64,000 nucleotides of DNA from Aspidapion aeneum. Lineage: Eukaryota > Arthropoda > Insecta > Coleoptera > Brentidae. Of the stretch, positions 30,638-42,339 are shown in pieces. The number at the start of each line of letters is the position of its first letter. The stretch's first letter is position 1. A model generated the notes under the pieces. The model saw nothing but the letters and a program-made list of their open reading frames with translations. It searched no databases and was not told where the DNA came from. The stretch lies in assembly GCA_963576565.1 (NCBI GenBank), contig OY755047.1, positions 27,225,171 through 27,289,170 on the forward strand. The letters are read 5' to 3'. The position numbers and the translations under genes are program-made.

Positions 30638-31371
30638 GTGAAATTTAGCCTTTCAACAAAAAAAACAATTATTTTTGTTTGAACTCAGGCACCAAAGTAA
30701 ATTTTGAAGGCCGCTTATTTACTAAACCTATGAATTTAAGAAGCGGTTTTTTATAAGTTTAGTTTTTTTTTATGTTTTTCGCAGGCTTGAAGAAAAAATT
30801 GTGTTCTTAACTCTTGCGGAAAGCTTCTTTTCTACACTTGAATGCTGGCCGAACTCGGCGGAAAGGTGACACTCTCCGCACGAAAATATACTGTTCTGCA
30901 CTAATTAGAAAAATATTTATTTTAGAATTTCGTTGCTAAAATAATCCTTCCATTTTCTCGGCTCCACATCCGCTTATCTTTTCATTAATTTCTATGTGAT
31001 GATTTCACCGCGTGTGTTGTTAAGATCGCCGGCGCGGCGCCGGCGGCGCCAACTATACCTTGGAGATTTGTTGGAGTGTTGTCTCAGAATATTAAACAAA
31101 TAAGAAGCCATGTGGACTAAATTTATTAATTATTTTTTTTACCTTCTTAAATAAGTGATTTCGTTAAAGCCTATGTTTGTCACTCGATAGCTCTTAACAG
31201 CTGAACCGATTTTATTGAATTATTTTTAGAATATAATAGAATAGATATTACAATGTATTATCTTACAAAAAAGCAACGTCAAAAAAAATACCAGAAATTC
31301 CACAGCACTCAGTACAGAGAAACTCACCCTCCCAAAAGCTGTGACATTTCATGGTTCACAAGTTACTTGTG
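30638..31371. other. Stretch without gene; contains a GC palindrome
   Basis: AT-rich except for an overwhelmingly G+C block at 31027-31050 (CGCCGGCGCGGCGCCGG and on), which is partly self-complementary. Nothing coding was supported. Confidence 0.5.
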
Positions 31372-31667
31372 TCTTTTCTATCTATCTATTTAGCCTTCTT
31401 CAATCCATCTTTGGATATAGGCCTCCCTCAATATCTTCCCTGTCTGTCGCCGTGTTCATCCATCTAGTTCCCGCATATTTCTTTAAATCGTCCGCTCATC
31501 TCATTTGTGGTCTTCCCCTACTTCTTTTATTTTCCCAAGGTCTCCAGTTTACAAAACATTTGTTCCATCGATTGTCCTTCTTTCTGATATTATGATCGGC
31601 AAATTTCCATTTTAATTTTGCTACTTCTTCTCTGACATCCCTTACTTTTGTTTTATTTCTTATCCAT
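31372..31667 (-). pseudogene. RTE-like non-LTR retrotransposon copy D, 3' end
   Basis: Minus-strand 3' end of the element, closely similar to 2390-2680 (TTAGCCTTCTTC, GGATATAGGCCTCC, CTGTCTGTCGCCGTGTTCATCCA). A TATC-type tail lies at its left edge. It stops at TTTCTTATCCAT, where a CR1/Jockey-like element has inserted; the rest of copy D resumes near 33366. Confidence 0.8.
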
Positions 31668-33365
31668 GGAAAAAGGAGATCCTAAAGATGTAACTAACTA
31701 ACGTCCAATTAGCTTATTAATTTCTTTTTCCAAAATCTACGAAAAAACCATGTATAACAAACTCCACGCGTTCTTGAAAAAATATAACATTATACCATTA
31801 TACACTCATCCCAAAATGGTTTTGTTAAAGGGAAAAGTTAAGAAACCGCACTTTTTTCTTTTTTGTATGAAATAAATAAAATTATAGACAGGAAGGAAAT
31901 TGGACTTGCGTTGTATATTGATTTAAGTAAGGCTTTCGACACTCTTAGTTACGATATTTTACTCAAAAAAATGAATCTCTACAGAATTAGAGGCGTACCG
32001 CTACAGTGGTTTGAAACTTATTTACAGGGTCGGACCCAGAGGGTCAAAATATCATCAGACAACAGTCGAGTGCTATCAGAAGTAGCAGATATAAATGTAG
32101 GAGTTCCGCAAGGATCTATACTTGGACCTTTGTTGTTTAAATTATATGCCAACGATTTACACAATACTCTTAAAGATTTGCCTGTTATTTTGGTGTCCTA
32201 CGCTGATGATACAAATTTAATAATTAGAGTGTCAGAACGCTGTGACATCGACAGGGTAGTTACTCTGGTTTTTGACAGAATGCAAATGGATGTTTAAAAA
32301 CAAATTAGTTATTAACAGCGACAAGACAGCTTGCATGTTGTTTAGATCAGTGAGGTCTAGTTTAAACATTCCAAATATCCATCTTAAAGGAATCAAACTA
32401 GATTTTCTTAATAATATCAAACTCTTGGGTTTTTATGTTGACTGTCATTTAAATTACAATACACATATTGATAATTTGAGTAAAAGATTGGCATCTCTAT
32501 GTTTTGGTTTAAGAACAATGTCAAAAGTTGCAATATTAAAAAATCTATATTATGCCAATTTTTATTGTCATCTTAAATATGGCATCATTCACTGGGGTAT
32601 GGCAACTAATGTCAACAGGGTTTTCATTTTACAAAAGTATGCTATGCGTATCCTTAAAAGCATAAAATTTGGAGAATCCTGTCGACAAGCATTTAGGGAA
32701 TTAAATTTTTTAACTGTTGATGGTTTGTATATATATAAGTTACTTTGTTTTGTCAGAAGTAATATACAATTATTTCAAAAGAACTCAATAAATCCTATGA
32801 GACAAGAAATAAACATTTATTAATCGTCGACCAGCACTCGACAGCTCTTTATCAAAAAGGTGCTTATTATAATGGGTGCCTGTTTTATAACGTTTTACCC
32901 AACGAAATTAAATTAGCTTAGTCATTTGCAATATTTAAAAATAAAACCAAAAAGCTACTTATTGATATGAGTCCTTCTAATGTCTCCGAATTTTTTGACA
33001 ATATTTAATTGGAATTTATTTTGTTAACTTTTTTTTTGTCCTAAGTTTCCTTAGTGTTTTGTTGTTTAAATATGTTTTTCTTATTGCTTTAATTATTAAT
33101 CCTTGTGACTCTTATCAATAAATATTGATCTTGTTTTAGCAATATTTTATTGCAGAGTTTAAAATCTTTTTAGAGAAGTAGAATTCTTATATCTATATTG
33201 TGCTCTACACTGTTCTTAAAGCGCTTTTTTTAAACCTAATTAACTTTTGAAAAATTTTTAAATTAGATGTTTGTTTATTTTATTAGCATTAAGATTTTTT
33301 TGACTCACTTTCTATATAATTTTGCATATGAAAATAAAGACTATTTCTATCTATCTATCTAGCTA
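31668..33365 (+). pseudogene. CR1/Jockey-type non-LTR retrotransposon, 5'-truncated, inserted in copy D
   Basis: Plus-strand reverse transcriptase. KGDPKDVTN and RPISLL near 31680-31720 begin the RT domain. A 144-residue frame at 31863-32297 carries ALYIDLSKAFDTLSYDILL, VPQGSILGPLLF and YADDTNLII (catalytic YADD). An overlapping frame from 32272 to 32823 continues with the thumb and C-terminus (LQKYAMRILKS, CRQAFRELNFLTVDGLYIY). Then a NTRNKH and YNVLPNEIK-like tail follows, with a stop inside. At least one frameshift (near 32290) and stops break it. It ends in TCTATCTATCTATC. The 5' truncation is typical of non-LTR insertion. CR1 versus Jockey clade is not resolved. Confidence 0.85.
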
Positions 33366-34285
33366 TCATTCATTCCTTTTTCTATCTGTTAGCTTTACAT
33401 GTAAAATTTGTCTTTCCATTGATCTTTGGGCTTTTGTTACCTTATCCATGTTTGATTTTGTAAGTGTCCAGGTCTGGGATCCATAGGTAAGGACAGGAAG
33501 GATACATTGGTTATACACTTTCGTTTTGAGGTACTGAGGATATTATTTATTTGTTAGTATATAGCTTAATTTACTGAATGCTGCCCAGGCCAATCTTACT
33601 CGTCTCTTGATTTCAGCTGTTTGGTTTTCTTTTTTTAGTTTAATAATTTGTCCCAGGTATATATATATTCGTCTACTTGTTCTATTTTCTCTTGGTTTAT
33701 TCTGATCGTGATATGTTCATCTGTGTTGGTTATGATTTTAGTTTTAGTGTAGTTCATACTCAAGCCTATATTTTTAGCTGCTGTATCCAGTTCTTCCAGC
33801 ATTTTTATCAGTTCTTCTTTCTTATCTGTTATTACGGCGATATCATCAGCATATCTTAGGTGGTTCAAGTATTGTTCGTTTACTTTGATGCCCATTTCTT
33901 CCCAATCTAAGTTTTTAAAAACATCTTCTAGGGCCTGGTTAAATTTTAGGGGATATTGTATCACCCTGTCTGACACCTCTTCTTATTTGGATTGGCTTGG
34001 TTCCTTCGTGTATTTTGATTAAAAATTAAAGATGCTTTTGCTGCCCAGTAATCAATGCTATCGAACGCTTTTTCAAAATCTATAAACGCAATATATAGTG
34101 GTGTTGTATTCGTTGGCTCGTTCTATTAGGATTTTCATGGTTAAAAGGTGGTCAACTGTACTGAAACCTTTTCTGAAGCCTGCTTGTTCTTTTGATTGAT
34201 ATCCGTCAAATTCTGTTGTTAGTCTATCTGTTAATATTTTCGTAAAAAGCTTATAAATTATATTAAGGATTGTTATAGGTCTTTA
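33366..34285 (-). pseudogene. RTE-like non-LTR retrotransposon copy D, RT domain
   Basis: Minus-strand reading gives, from 34285 downward, KLFTKILTDRL, EQAGFRKGFSTVDHL and SIDYWAAKAS-like stretches. The 113-residue frame at 33976-33635 then has LNHLRYADDIAVITDKKEEL (YADD active site) and IGLSMNYTKTKII. Below 33635 come the equivalents of KRRI.LAWAAFGKL and the linker toward the 3' end. It was contiguous with 31372-31667 before the CR1-like insertion: the sequence on each side matches adjacent positions of copy A around 2671. It is 5'-truncated near 34285. Confidence 0.85.
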
Positions 34286-34420
34286 CTTGTGTCATTACAG
34301 TGTAATACCCACAATCAAGTGTTAAAGGACTTTCTTATTTATATACCGATTTAAGTAAAACGTGAAACTTTGCTTTGCCTAAGGCCATTTAATAAAACTT
34401 TGGACTAAAATTAAAAAATT
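34286..34420. other. Short AT-rich spacer
   Basis: No supported feature. Confidence 0.4.
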
Positions 34421-34700
34421 CAAAATGGCGGATCAAAAATGGCGGTTTTTCCATTTATGAACCGAATATCAAATTTGAAACTTTATGGTTTTTCAGGTCG
34501 CTGATTAAGACTTTTAACTCAAACTAAAAACAAAATCAAAATGGCGGACCCAAAATGGCGGACTTTTCCATTTATGAACCGATATGTATCAAATAAGGAA
34601 GTTTGGCGTGTTTATATTATAATTTTTTACTCTAAATTAAAAAAAAAAAAGATTAAGTGACGGACTCAAAATGGCGGGCTTTCCCATTTCTGAAGAGATA
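34421..34700 (+). repeat. Degenerate ~115 bp tandem repeat with paired AAAATGGCGG motifs
   Basis: AAAATGGCGG occurs at 34422, 34436, 34538, 34552 and 34668; the first four form two pairs 14 bp apart. Each unit continues with CCATTTATGAACCGATAT..ATCAAAT. The motif resembles the YY1/Pho binding core. A related array lies at 38740-39010. Confidence 0.8.
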
Positions 34701-35313
34701 TGTGTCAAGTAGGAAACTTATTAAGAATAGAACCTTTAATGCATTATGACCATGTTTAATAATACCCTGTTAAGTATATATTAGTCTAATTTTTGAACGA
34801 CCCCTTATCTTTATTTTTCCTCTTGTCTGAATCCGGACCTGTGCACCCTTGGACAGCTATTTTCTAGATGACAAGTGACATAGCCGAAAGTTATCCCAAA
34901 AATACTGATATATACTGAATATAATACACTATTTTTCCTAATAATTTCTGTTGTACTTACTCTAAAACATGGTCAAAAAGTTATTAAAAATATATTTTAT
35001 GGGTTTATCAGACGATAGTTATCCTAGGAACGCCGCTTATTTTGGGAATGATACACACACCCTTCTAAACCATTTAGTATTCTAAGAGTGTAATATACTC
35101 GCCATTATACCATGTATGTTAATATTATAGAGTTAAATTAAATTCAAACCGCCGAAACTGCCAGACTTCCGGGATTATGGCACTTTGTCCCACAACGAGA
35201 TGAATCCTCGACGCTTTAAAATGTTAATTCCGTCGAGACTCAATATTAGCAAATACTTAATAGTTGTTTTCCTACAAGAGTGCGGAAAATGCAGTATTCC
35301 GCACATATTTGCA
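34701..35313. other. Stretch without recognisable feature
   Basis: No gene or paired repeat was found. Confidence 0.4.
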
Positions 35314-36924
35314 TGCGGAAAGTCGTACTTATTTAGGATACATGTTGTACAGCGTGTCTCATTTTCGATGGGATTAAATGGGAAACTCGGTTATTATTAA
35401 AAATATTGATTTTCTGATGGCACCTTGCCATGCTCTTTTTTTGAGCCCTGGATTTTTTAATATAATAAAAAGAATAAAAATTTTATTTTATTTTGATATA
35501 TTAAAAAAATATATATTTTTTAATTTAAAAAAAAATTTACACCGAACCTGAAAATTTCCAACATAAATATAAATTAAAAATTGCTAGTTAAAGGATTTTT
35601 AGTTTAACTGTTTTGATACTTAGCAAATTAAAATGGTTTTACGTTATTTTAAAGATTTATTTGAAACAAACTATACGACAAATACAAAAAAATATTAGAA
35701 AAAATAGTAACTAATTTTTCTTAAATGATATAAATGTTCAAACTGATTGTCATTATGTGTAAGACATTGTTGGCATTTTCGAGTAATTTTTCTTAACGCA
35801 TATTTCATAAAAATATTTCTACCGTTTAAATATGGGGATTTTATTGCTTAAATAAAGCAGTCAAACATATTACATTTTTCAAAATCTTGATATGGTCGAT
35901 TTCTAGCCATTTTAGAATAATCTTGAGTGAGCCATTCACAAAAATGACAATGTCAATTCCACGCTTTGGTTTTTCCATGTTAAAGTAAATTTCATGAGTT
36001 GCTGTGCTACCATCAAAAAATGACTATGATATTATTTTTGTAATTCTTTAACGTTGTTTACTTTATTTATAAATCCTTTAATTAACGTTTTAAAACAGAT
36101 AAACTAAAAATCGTTCCACCAGTGTGTCTTGCAATTTTTAATTTATATTTACGTTGGAAATTTCCAGGTTCGGACTAATTTTTTTTTTTAAATATTATAT
36201 TTATTTTTTAATCTTAAATAAAATAAATGACGGATCTGACACCTTCCTAGGTCGCCTATTATCACACTTCAAGTGAAGCCATGATAATATATTAGCCTTG
36301 AAAACAGTTTTTGTAAATATCTCAGAAACTAAAGATCCTGAAAAGTTTTTGTTATAACACGAATTATTGAGAAAAATATAGTCTACTGTATTCCGAAAAC
36401 AGTGTATTAATTAAAAAATTTTAATTGTCAAAAAATTGTCATTCGAATTAATGGATTGTGACCTAAATCTAAGCAGCTCGTTTTACTATTACTATAACTA
36501 TTTTACCTGAAAATTTTTTGAAAATCGGTTCAGCGGTTTAGGAGCTATCGTGTTACGGACAAAAATAATATATACACGCACACACAGACAGACATCACGA
36601 CGTTATTTCTAAGATAGGTCAAATCACATCCAAATAACACATTTTTGGCGTTAACTCGAATGTTTGTCGAAAATAATATCTTCTCTAGCCATTGCTGCGC
36701 AGGCTAGGAAGGTAAAAAATATTAAAGTTTTATCATTTTAAAACAATAATAGCACTCCCTGTATTAGCGAAACCACGGGTTTTAGCAAACCATTTTTAAG
36801 AACTCAAAAAAAGAGCACGGTAAAGTGCAATCAAAAAATCGATATTATTATAACCGAGTTTCCGATTTAATTTCATAGAAAATGCGACACGCTGTACCTA
36901 ACACATGCATAAAAAGAGTTTTCC
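35314..36924. mobile_element. Fold-back element interrupted by another repeat
   Basis: The left arm (35314-35660) is mirrored by the right arm (about 36060-36225 plus 36716-36924). Pairs include GCGGAAAG..TACAGCGTGTC with its complement near 36880-36920, CCGAACCTGAAAATTTCCA near 35541 with its complement near 36156-36174, and TAAAGGATTT..TAGTTTAACTGTTTT with its complement. The second arm is split by the 36225-36715 repeat. No frame is present. Confidence 0.75.
36225..36715 (+). repeat. Interspersed repeat family with TACCTTCCTAGC ends, copy 1
   Basis: Shares GACGGATCTGA.ACCTTCCTAG at the left, GAAAATCGGTT.AGCGGT and TGTTACGGAC in the middle, an AC-rich tract, and CATTGCTGCGCAGGCTAGGAAGGTA at the right with copies at 37708, 38137 and 59835. 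ACCTTCCTAG appears inverted at both ends. Superfamily unknown. Confidence 0.8.
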
Positions 36925-37042
36925 GCCTTTGACAGCTTCACCGAACTTTGCAATAAATCGTTCGGTACACTGACGTCGCGTGCGTGATATTACAAGTAAG
37001 TTATGATGATCATAGATCGCAAAGTAAAAGTTTAGGATGTCA

Positions 37043-37578
37043 GCCGAAGGTAGTAGTCGGATACTGTCGATAGCACTATCGATATTATCGATAGATTGTG
37101 ACTATCGAAATCTATCGATAGTGTTCAAGAACCATTGATTGAGTTTTTAAAATCGCTAGTTTTTAGTATTTTTCAAAATAATTTTCAAGAGAATCCTTTC
37201 AAAACACTAAAATAAAAATAAAAATAAGTTTATTAGCAAGCAAACAGCATCTCAGCACTAGATCAGTAGATCATAAATCTATAATATATAATGATTGCCT
37301 AACTGCCTTCTCCATCAGTTTTATCTTTCTACTCGTGCTACCATCTATTGCTACATGAACAAACTAGAGAAAAATCACCCGATGCAATCACAGGGAATCA
37401 GAAGATTCAATTATTTAGTGTGCTTTTGCTTCATTTCCTGTAGTTAGTAGGTCGCTTTTGGTAAGGCCACTAATTTCGAAACAATAGAAACTCTCTTTTT
37501 TTTTCGATAGTACTTTCTCTTGAGACTATCGAAAACTATCGGTAGGACTATCGATAGTATCTGACCACTAGCCGAAGG
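37043..37578. mobile_element. 520 bp hAT MITE with CTATCGATAG-type subterminal repeats
   Basis: The element (37051-37570) starts TAGTAGTCGGATACTGTCGATAG and its complemented end starts TAGTGGTCAGATACTATCGATAG. It is flanked by a perfect 8 bp duplication GCCGAAGG (37043-37050 and 37571-37578). The first ~85 bp and last ~70 bp hold repeated ACTATCGATAG-type palindromes. The interior has no transposase. Ends and duplication length place it in the hAT superfamily. Confidence 0.92.
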
Positions 37579-37707
37579 TGAGTGTCTTCATTTATATGGG
37601 CGTATGAACAGCAACTGCATGAACCGCATTGTCTTATGTAAATCTGAATTTATTTTAGTACATGTTTCAGCCAAATTTGCAGATTTTTTCAAAAATTTAA
37701 TTAAAAT

Positions 37708-38045
37708 AAATGGATCTATGACCGATCTGATACCTTCCTAGCTAGTCTATTAGAACTTTTCAAGTAAAGCTATGATAATCAGCCGTGAAAAGAGTTTTTT
37801 TAATATCTCAGAAACTAAAGCTCCAGTTTTTGTTTATAACACAAATTATTGAGCCAAATATAGTCTACTATATTCCGAAAACCACATATTGATGCGATGC
37901 TCCGTTAAAAAGTTAGCATTTTTAAAAAATTTTAATTTTGAAAAACCTGTCATTAGCATTAATGGATTCTGACCAAAATTTAAACAGCTCGTTAGAGTGT
38001 CAAACACTATTTTTCCTGAAAATTTTATGAAAATCGGTTTAGCGG
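37708..38045 (+). repeat. Interspersed repeat family, copy 2 (right end missing)
   Basis: Starts TGGATCTATGACCGATCTGATACCTTCC and follows copy 1 up to GAAAATCGGTTTAGCGG, where the match is lost. It lies head-to-head with copy 3 across a ~90 bp spacer. Confidence 0.8.
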
Positions 38046-38136
38046 TATAGTTATCAGAAAAGTTTTAAGTTTGCTAGAATTAATGTATACAAAAAATTAT
38101 TAAAATCGAAAAGATGATCTGCCAAACATAATTTTT

Positions 38137-38654
38137 ACCTTCCTAGCCCGCGCAGCAATGGTTGGAGAAGGTATTGTTTATGATAAAAAAAACTTATTTG
38201 AGATAACGCCGAAAACGTGTTATTTGGGTATATTTTGACCTATTTTAGCAATATCATCGTGACGTCAATCTGTGTGCGTGTGTGTGTGTATGTGTATGCC
38301 TGTCCGTAACACAATAGCTCCTAAACCGCTAAAGTGATGTTCATAAAATTTTTAGGTAAAATATTGTTCCATTAGGTTTTGGTCAAAATCTGATTAGATT
38401 TTGGTCAAAATCTATTAATGCTCTGAAAGTTTAAAAATTGAAAATATGCCATTTTTCACGGAGCATCGCTTATATATGCAGGTTCGGGGATATAGTGGAA
38501 CACATTTTTCTCAATAATTTATGGTAAAACCACAAACGTCGTAAAGCTTTCGTTTCTGAGATCTTTCCAAAAACTGTTTTCAAGGCTGATATAACGTGAA
38601 GTTCACTTGGACTGTGCTAATGGGCCAGGAAGGTATCAGATCCGTCATGGATCC
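38137..38654 (-). repeat. Interspersed repeat family, copy 3
   Basis: Reverse-oriented full copy. It begins ACCTTCCTAGCCCGCGCAGC, carries GACGTCAATCTGTGTGCGTG and CCGTAACACAATAGC, and ends GGTATCAGATCCGTCATGG. With copy 2 it makes an imperfect ~950 bp palindrome. Confidence 0.85.
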
Positions 38655-38739
38655 ATTTATTTTTGTTAATTTCATATAAGTTACTGAGACAAATTTCAGG
38701 CGTCTAGGGACTTTTTTGACCTAGAATTCAGATTGAGTA

Positions 38740-39010
38740 TCGAAAAATGGCGGATCCAAAATGGCGGATTACTTTATTTTTAAACCGATTTGTCTTAAAC
38801 TTAATTAAATTAAATTAAATTAATACAGTTTTATCCTAAAACTTCAAAAAATGAAAATGGCGGATCCAAAATGGCGGATTTTCTTATTTATGCACCGATA
38901 TGTATCAAATATAGAACTTAGCGGTATTTCAAGTTGCTGATTATGATTTTTGACTCAAACTCATAAAAATTCAAAATGACGGATCCAAAATGGTGGATTT
39001 CTTTGTTTTT
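38740..39010 (+). repeat. Second array of paired AAAATGGCGG motifs
   Basis: AAAATGGCGG occurs at 38744, 38758, 38854 and 38868 (two pairs, each 14 bp apart). A degenerate pair follows at about 38974-38994. The units share GGATCCAAAATGGCGGAT and GCACCGATATGTATCAAAT-type tails with the array at 34421. Confidence 0.8.
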
Positions 39011-40199
39011 CAACGGATTCGTCTCAAACTTGAAAGTTTGAGATCGATATATATCAAATTTAAAACTTGGCGGTATTTAAAGCCGCTGATTGTGATTTCT
39101 GATTCAAATTTATAGCTTAATACAAAATATGACTCGTTTAAAGAAAGAAATGTCATATCTTAAGCTGAAGACAAATCGGTTAGTCAATAAAAAAGTCCGT
39201 CATGTTGGATGCGCCATTTTGATTTTTTTATGAGTTTAAGTAAAAAATGATAATCAGCAACTTGAAGCATCGCCCATTTCTATCGCCATAGCATGGATTA
39301 TCAAGGTTTGTTTTACGGATCTCGACATTTTTTCGTTGAGAGTTGTGTAATAATAATTGTTGGCATCTGAAAGTTTAGTTTTCCATATTGAATATCTATG
39401 CTGTCTGTAAATTCGATTCAAATATTCTACGTTAATTGTTTTTGTTAAATTTAACTTGTCCCACTGAATTTATTTCTTAAGGGGGAGGGAGCCCGCTTTA
39501 TCTCTACTGCCTAGGGCCCATAGGCACTTAAACCGACACTGCCTAAATGTAGTTTTTTTTTGATGAAAAACATAATAGAACAAACAATAAAGGAAACATA
39601 ATTATAAAGAGACAAAAGACTCCGAATTGATATCTTCTAGAATGTTTATAGTTTTATTTTTTTTGTATAATCAAACTTTTTCACTTTAGAATTTTTATCT
39701 TTTGCAAACTTTGATTAATAATTTTTTTTTTCTATTATTCGTTTAATATTTTGCAAACTTTACCTAATATTTTTTTCTATTTTTTGTTTTTTCATTTGGA
39801 AAAGTTTTAAAACAAAACAGGATTTATTATTGCATATTTTTGTCAACCAAACGGCGAAACGGCGACGCTAAGTCTACTCGCAGGATCAGTGGTGGCTCCT
39901 GGATTTTAATATAGGAGGGAATTTTCGGTGGTCACTCATCATAAAACACAAATTATTAGAGCGTTGTTTAAGCTTAAGTTAAAATTATATTTGCATAACA
40001 ACCTAAAACTGCGTACATCTTACCTTTAGGTAGGATAATAACTTCCACCTTCTGGACAAAACACATTAAACTACTATAAAAGAGGAATAGTCCTGTTGTC
40101 ACATGTTTTTAAATAGTTTTAAGTCTTTTTTGCACCACAGACATTACAAAACTATTTACACATGTGCTAATCACGGATATCTTGTTTAAGACATCTAAG
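39011..40199. other. Stretch without recognisable gene
   Basis: 39180-39270 contains an inverted, decayed unit of the ATGGCGG repeat. A hAT-like end (CAGTGGTGGCTCCTGG) occurs at 39889, but no partner was found. The remainder is AT-rich. Confidence 0.45.
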
Positions 40200-40985
40200 A
40201 TGATACAAGGGTTGTCTTATATACAGCTGGAATAAAATAGTAGATATAGCTTTTAAAGACTTTAGTACTTCTGGAAATATTTTTCAACTTTTATTGTTTT
40301 GGTGGATTATTGGTGATTCGGGGTTCGTTTTTCGAAGCTTAGCGATTGTTGCTACATGACCTGCTCTTAAGGCAAATGTCGCGACCATCTTCTCGAATAC
40401 ACTTCTAGAAGAATGACTTTCGTTGGCTTTTCTTCATCTTTGAACACCGAAACAGACCACTGGCGTTAATTTTCGGGTTCATATGGGTAAATCCACCTTC
40501 CATCACCAGTGTTAATGCTATATAAACATTTTTGGAGTTTCCGACCTCAAAGCGGTCTAGAGTTTTCTGATACCAATTGACATTAGCTTCTTTATGTTCT
40601 TCATTAACAGATGCGGTCTCCAGCGGGAAACTAACTTTCTTATCCCTAATTCTTCAGGCAAACTTTTTTGAATTGAGGTCTTTGAAATCTTCAATGAAGC
40701 CTCAATCTCGAGATTTGTCACATGTCGATCTTCCGTGATGAGCATGCGCACAGCGTCGATGTTTTCCTTGGTGACAGCCATTTTTGGTCCACCTGGCCTT
40801 TGATCGTCGCTAAGGCCAATCCATCCAGGCTTGAATTGTTCATACCAACGATAAACTGATGTGGCTTCATTACAGAAAACAGAAATCAACTTAGCAAGGC
40901 ATTCTTGCTGAGATAATTTCCTTTGAAAGTAAAAAATAATAGTCGTCGTTCTCGGTTTATTCAATTTTTCGACAGATTTGTTAAA
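40200..40985 (-). pseudogene. mariner-like transposase remnant
   Basis: On the minus strand, 40960-40570 reads as the N-terminal helix-turn-helix half of a mariner transposase: YFQRKLSQQECLAKLIS, YRWYEQFKPG, LSDDQRPGGPK, ENIDAVRMLITEDRHVT and EIEASLKISKTSI, in the family's order. After a frameshift, 40440-40320 carries RSVFEKMVATFALRAGHVAT, from much later in the protein, so most of the catalytic middle is deleted or scrambled. The frame has no convincing ATG, stops occur, and the three catalytic Asp residues cannot be placed. No terminal repeats were found. Confidence 0.85.
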
Positions 40986-42075
40986 TTCACTGTAGCTACA
41001 AAACTATATGTATCACACTGACGTTTTCAATTTGGGGTAGGTAAAGATTTTGACTAAGTTTTTTAGTAACGACATTTGATCAGAGCCGCCCTCTGTTCTT
41101 ATATGCAAAATATAAAAGTGCTGTCTCAAAAATCTCAAATAAACAAGCCAATAAACCGTTAGTCGTACAGCAGGTGAATAAAAACTAGCTGATTCATATT
41201 TCAGGGCTGTTTTATGGGCACCGTAAATACTGGACTTTTGACCAGGAAAAACGAAAATTTCACGAACGTTCCCGATCTCTTGGTTAGTATGGTTTTATAG
41301 GTAGTCTGACAGAGTGAGACATACCGAAACTGTAAGGGCTTGGATAGAGACAAAATACGGGCTTGGTTCATCCTACTTGTCCAATACGAGGATCGGTCCA
41401 AAACATGCTGCTATGGGAGAATAATAAAATTTAGATTATTAAAATAATTGTAAGAGGGCCCGCCGCTGGTTGAAACAAAAAAGAAAAAAGTAATAGCTAC
41501 TTGAAGAAGCAAACAGAACTGTCCAATAACTATAATATATCCTGACGTAACGGAGTCCCAGATTAGTATCTCGTATACTAATACGAGTGTCTTGCTAACT
41601 CCGGATTCAAAAACCACTCCGGTAAATTCAGGGGTGTCCCAGAAATGTATTTAAAAAAGGACCTTACATAAAACGTTAAACCCAAAATAGAGGTTACTTC
41701 TTTGAACTCTCAAATAACCCAGGGAGCTCATTCTTGAATATCGTAGCAAATATCGCACAGAAACGTTTATTTGACCAATAGCAGCGAAAAACGCTGGACA
41801 CCTGGACATATTCGAAATTAAAGAACGTGGCCGAAAATTTCAGTTTATTCAAAGTTTCTTCGAAGATCGTATACCTGCTCCGAAGCAGAAGAACGAATCG
41901 TTGCTGGAAATAATAGTTTAGGCTTAGTTCACCGTAAATGTCCGCCTGTTAAATTGACAGAATTTTGCCCTGCGATTGGTGGAAGGAACATTCCCGTACA
42001 ATCTTTCCTACGACATTCAAGACTGTTAATTCTGGGCTGTAAACAATGTGATCATTTACATCGTGCGTTCAGGGT
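40986..42075. other. Stretch without recognisable gene
   Basis: No supported frame or paired termini. Several ATTGGT/ACCAAT words occur at 41770-41980. Confidence 0.45.
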
Positions 42076-42303
42076 AGCTATTCTGGGTCTTGAACGATGT
42101 GACCATCTACATCATACGCTTTAACCAATAGCAAACTCTTTGCGGTCGCGTGTTGTACGAAATGACTTGTCTCGACCAATGGCATAGTCGCGCGCTCTTC
42201 GGAGTTTGTGAATTTTACGCATTTGAACTGAAATATGTTCTCCTGCCCCGGTACGGACTGAACGGTACTCGGTCGGATCGTAAGAGAACCTTGCGCAATG
42301 GAG
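42076..42303 (-). repeat. CCAAT-rich dispersed repeat, copy 2
   Basis: Reverse-complement copy of 26022-26250, about 228 bp, with scattered base changes and small indels. Confidence 0.8.
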
Positions 42304-42339
42304 GTCTTTTCGCATAGCATGTGAGGGACCGAAGCTATT

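Noticed and set aside
42078..42320. Overlapping minus-strand frames as genes
   Set aside because: They cover the CCAAT-rich repeat, and the parallel copy at 26022 does not keep the frame.
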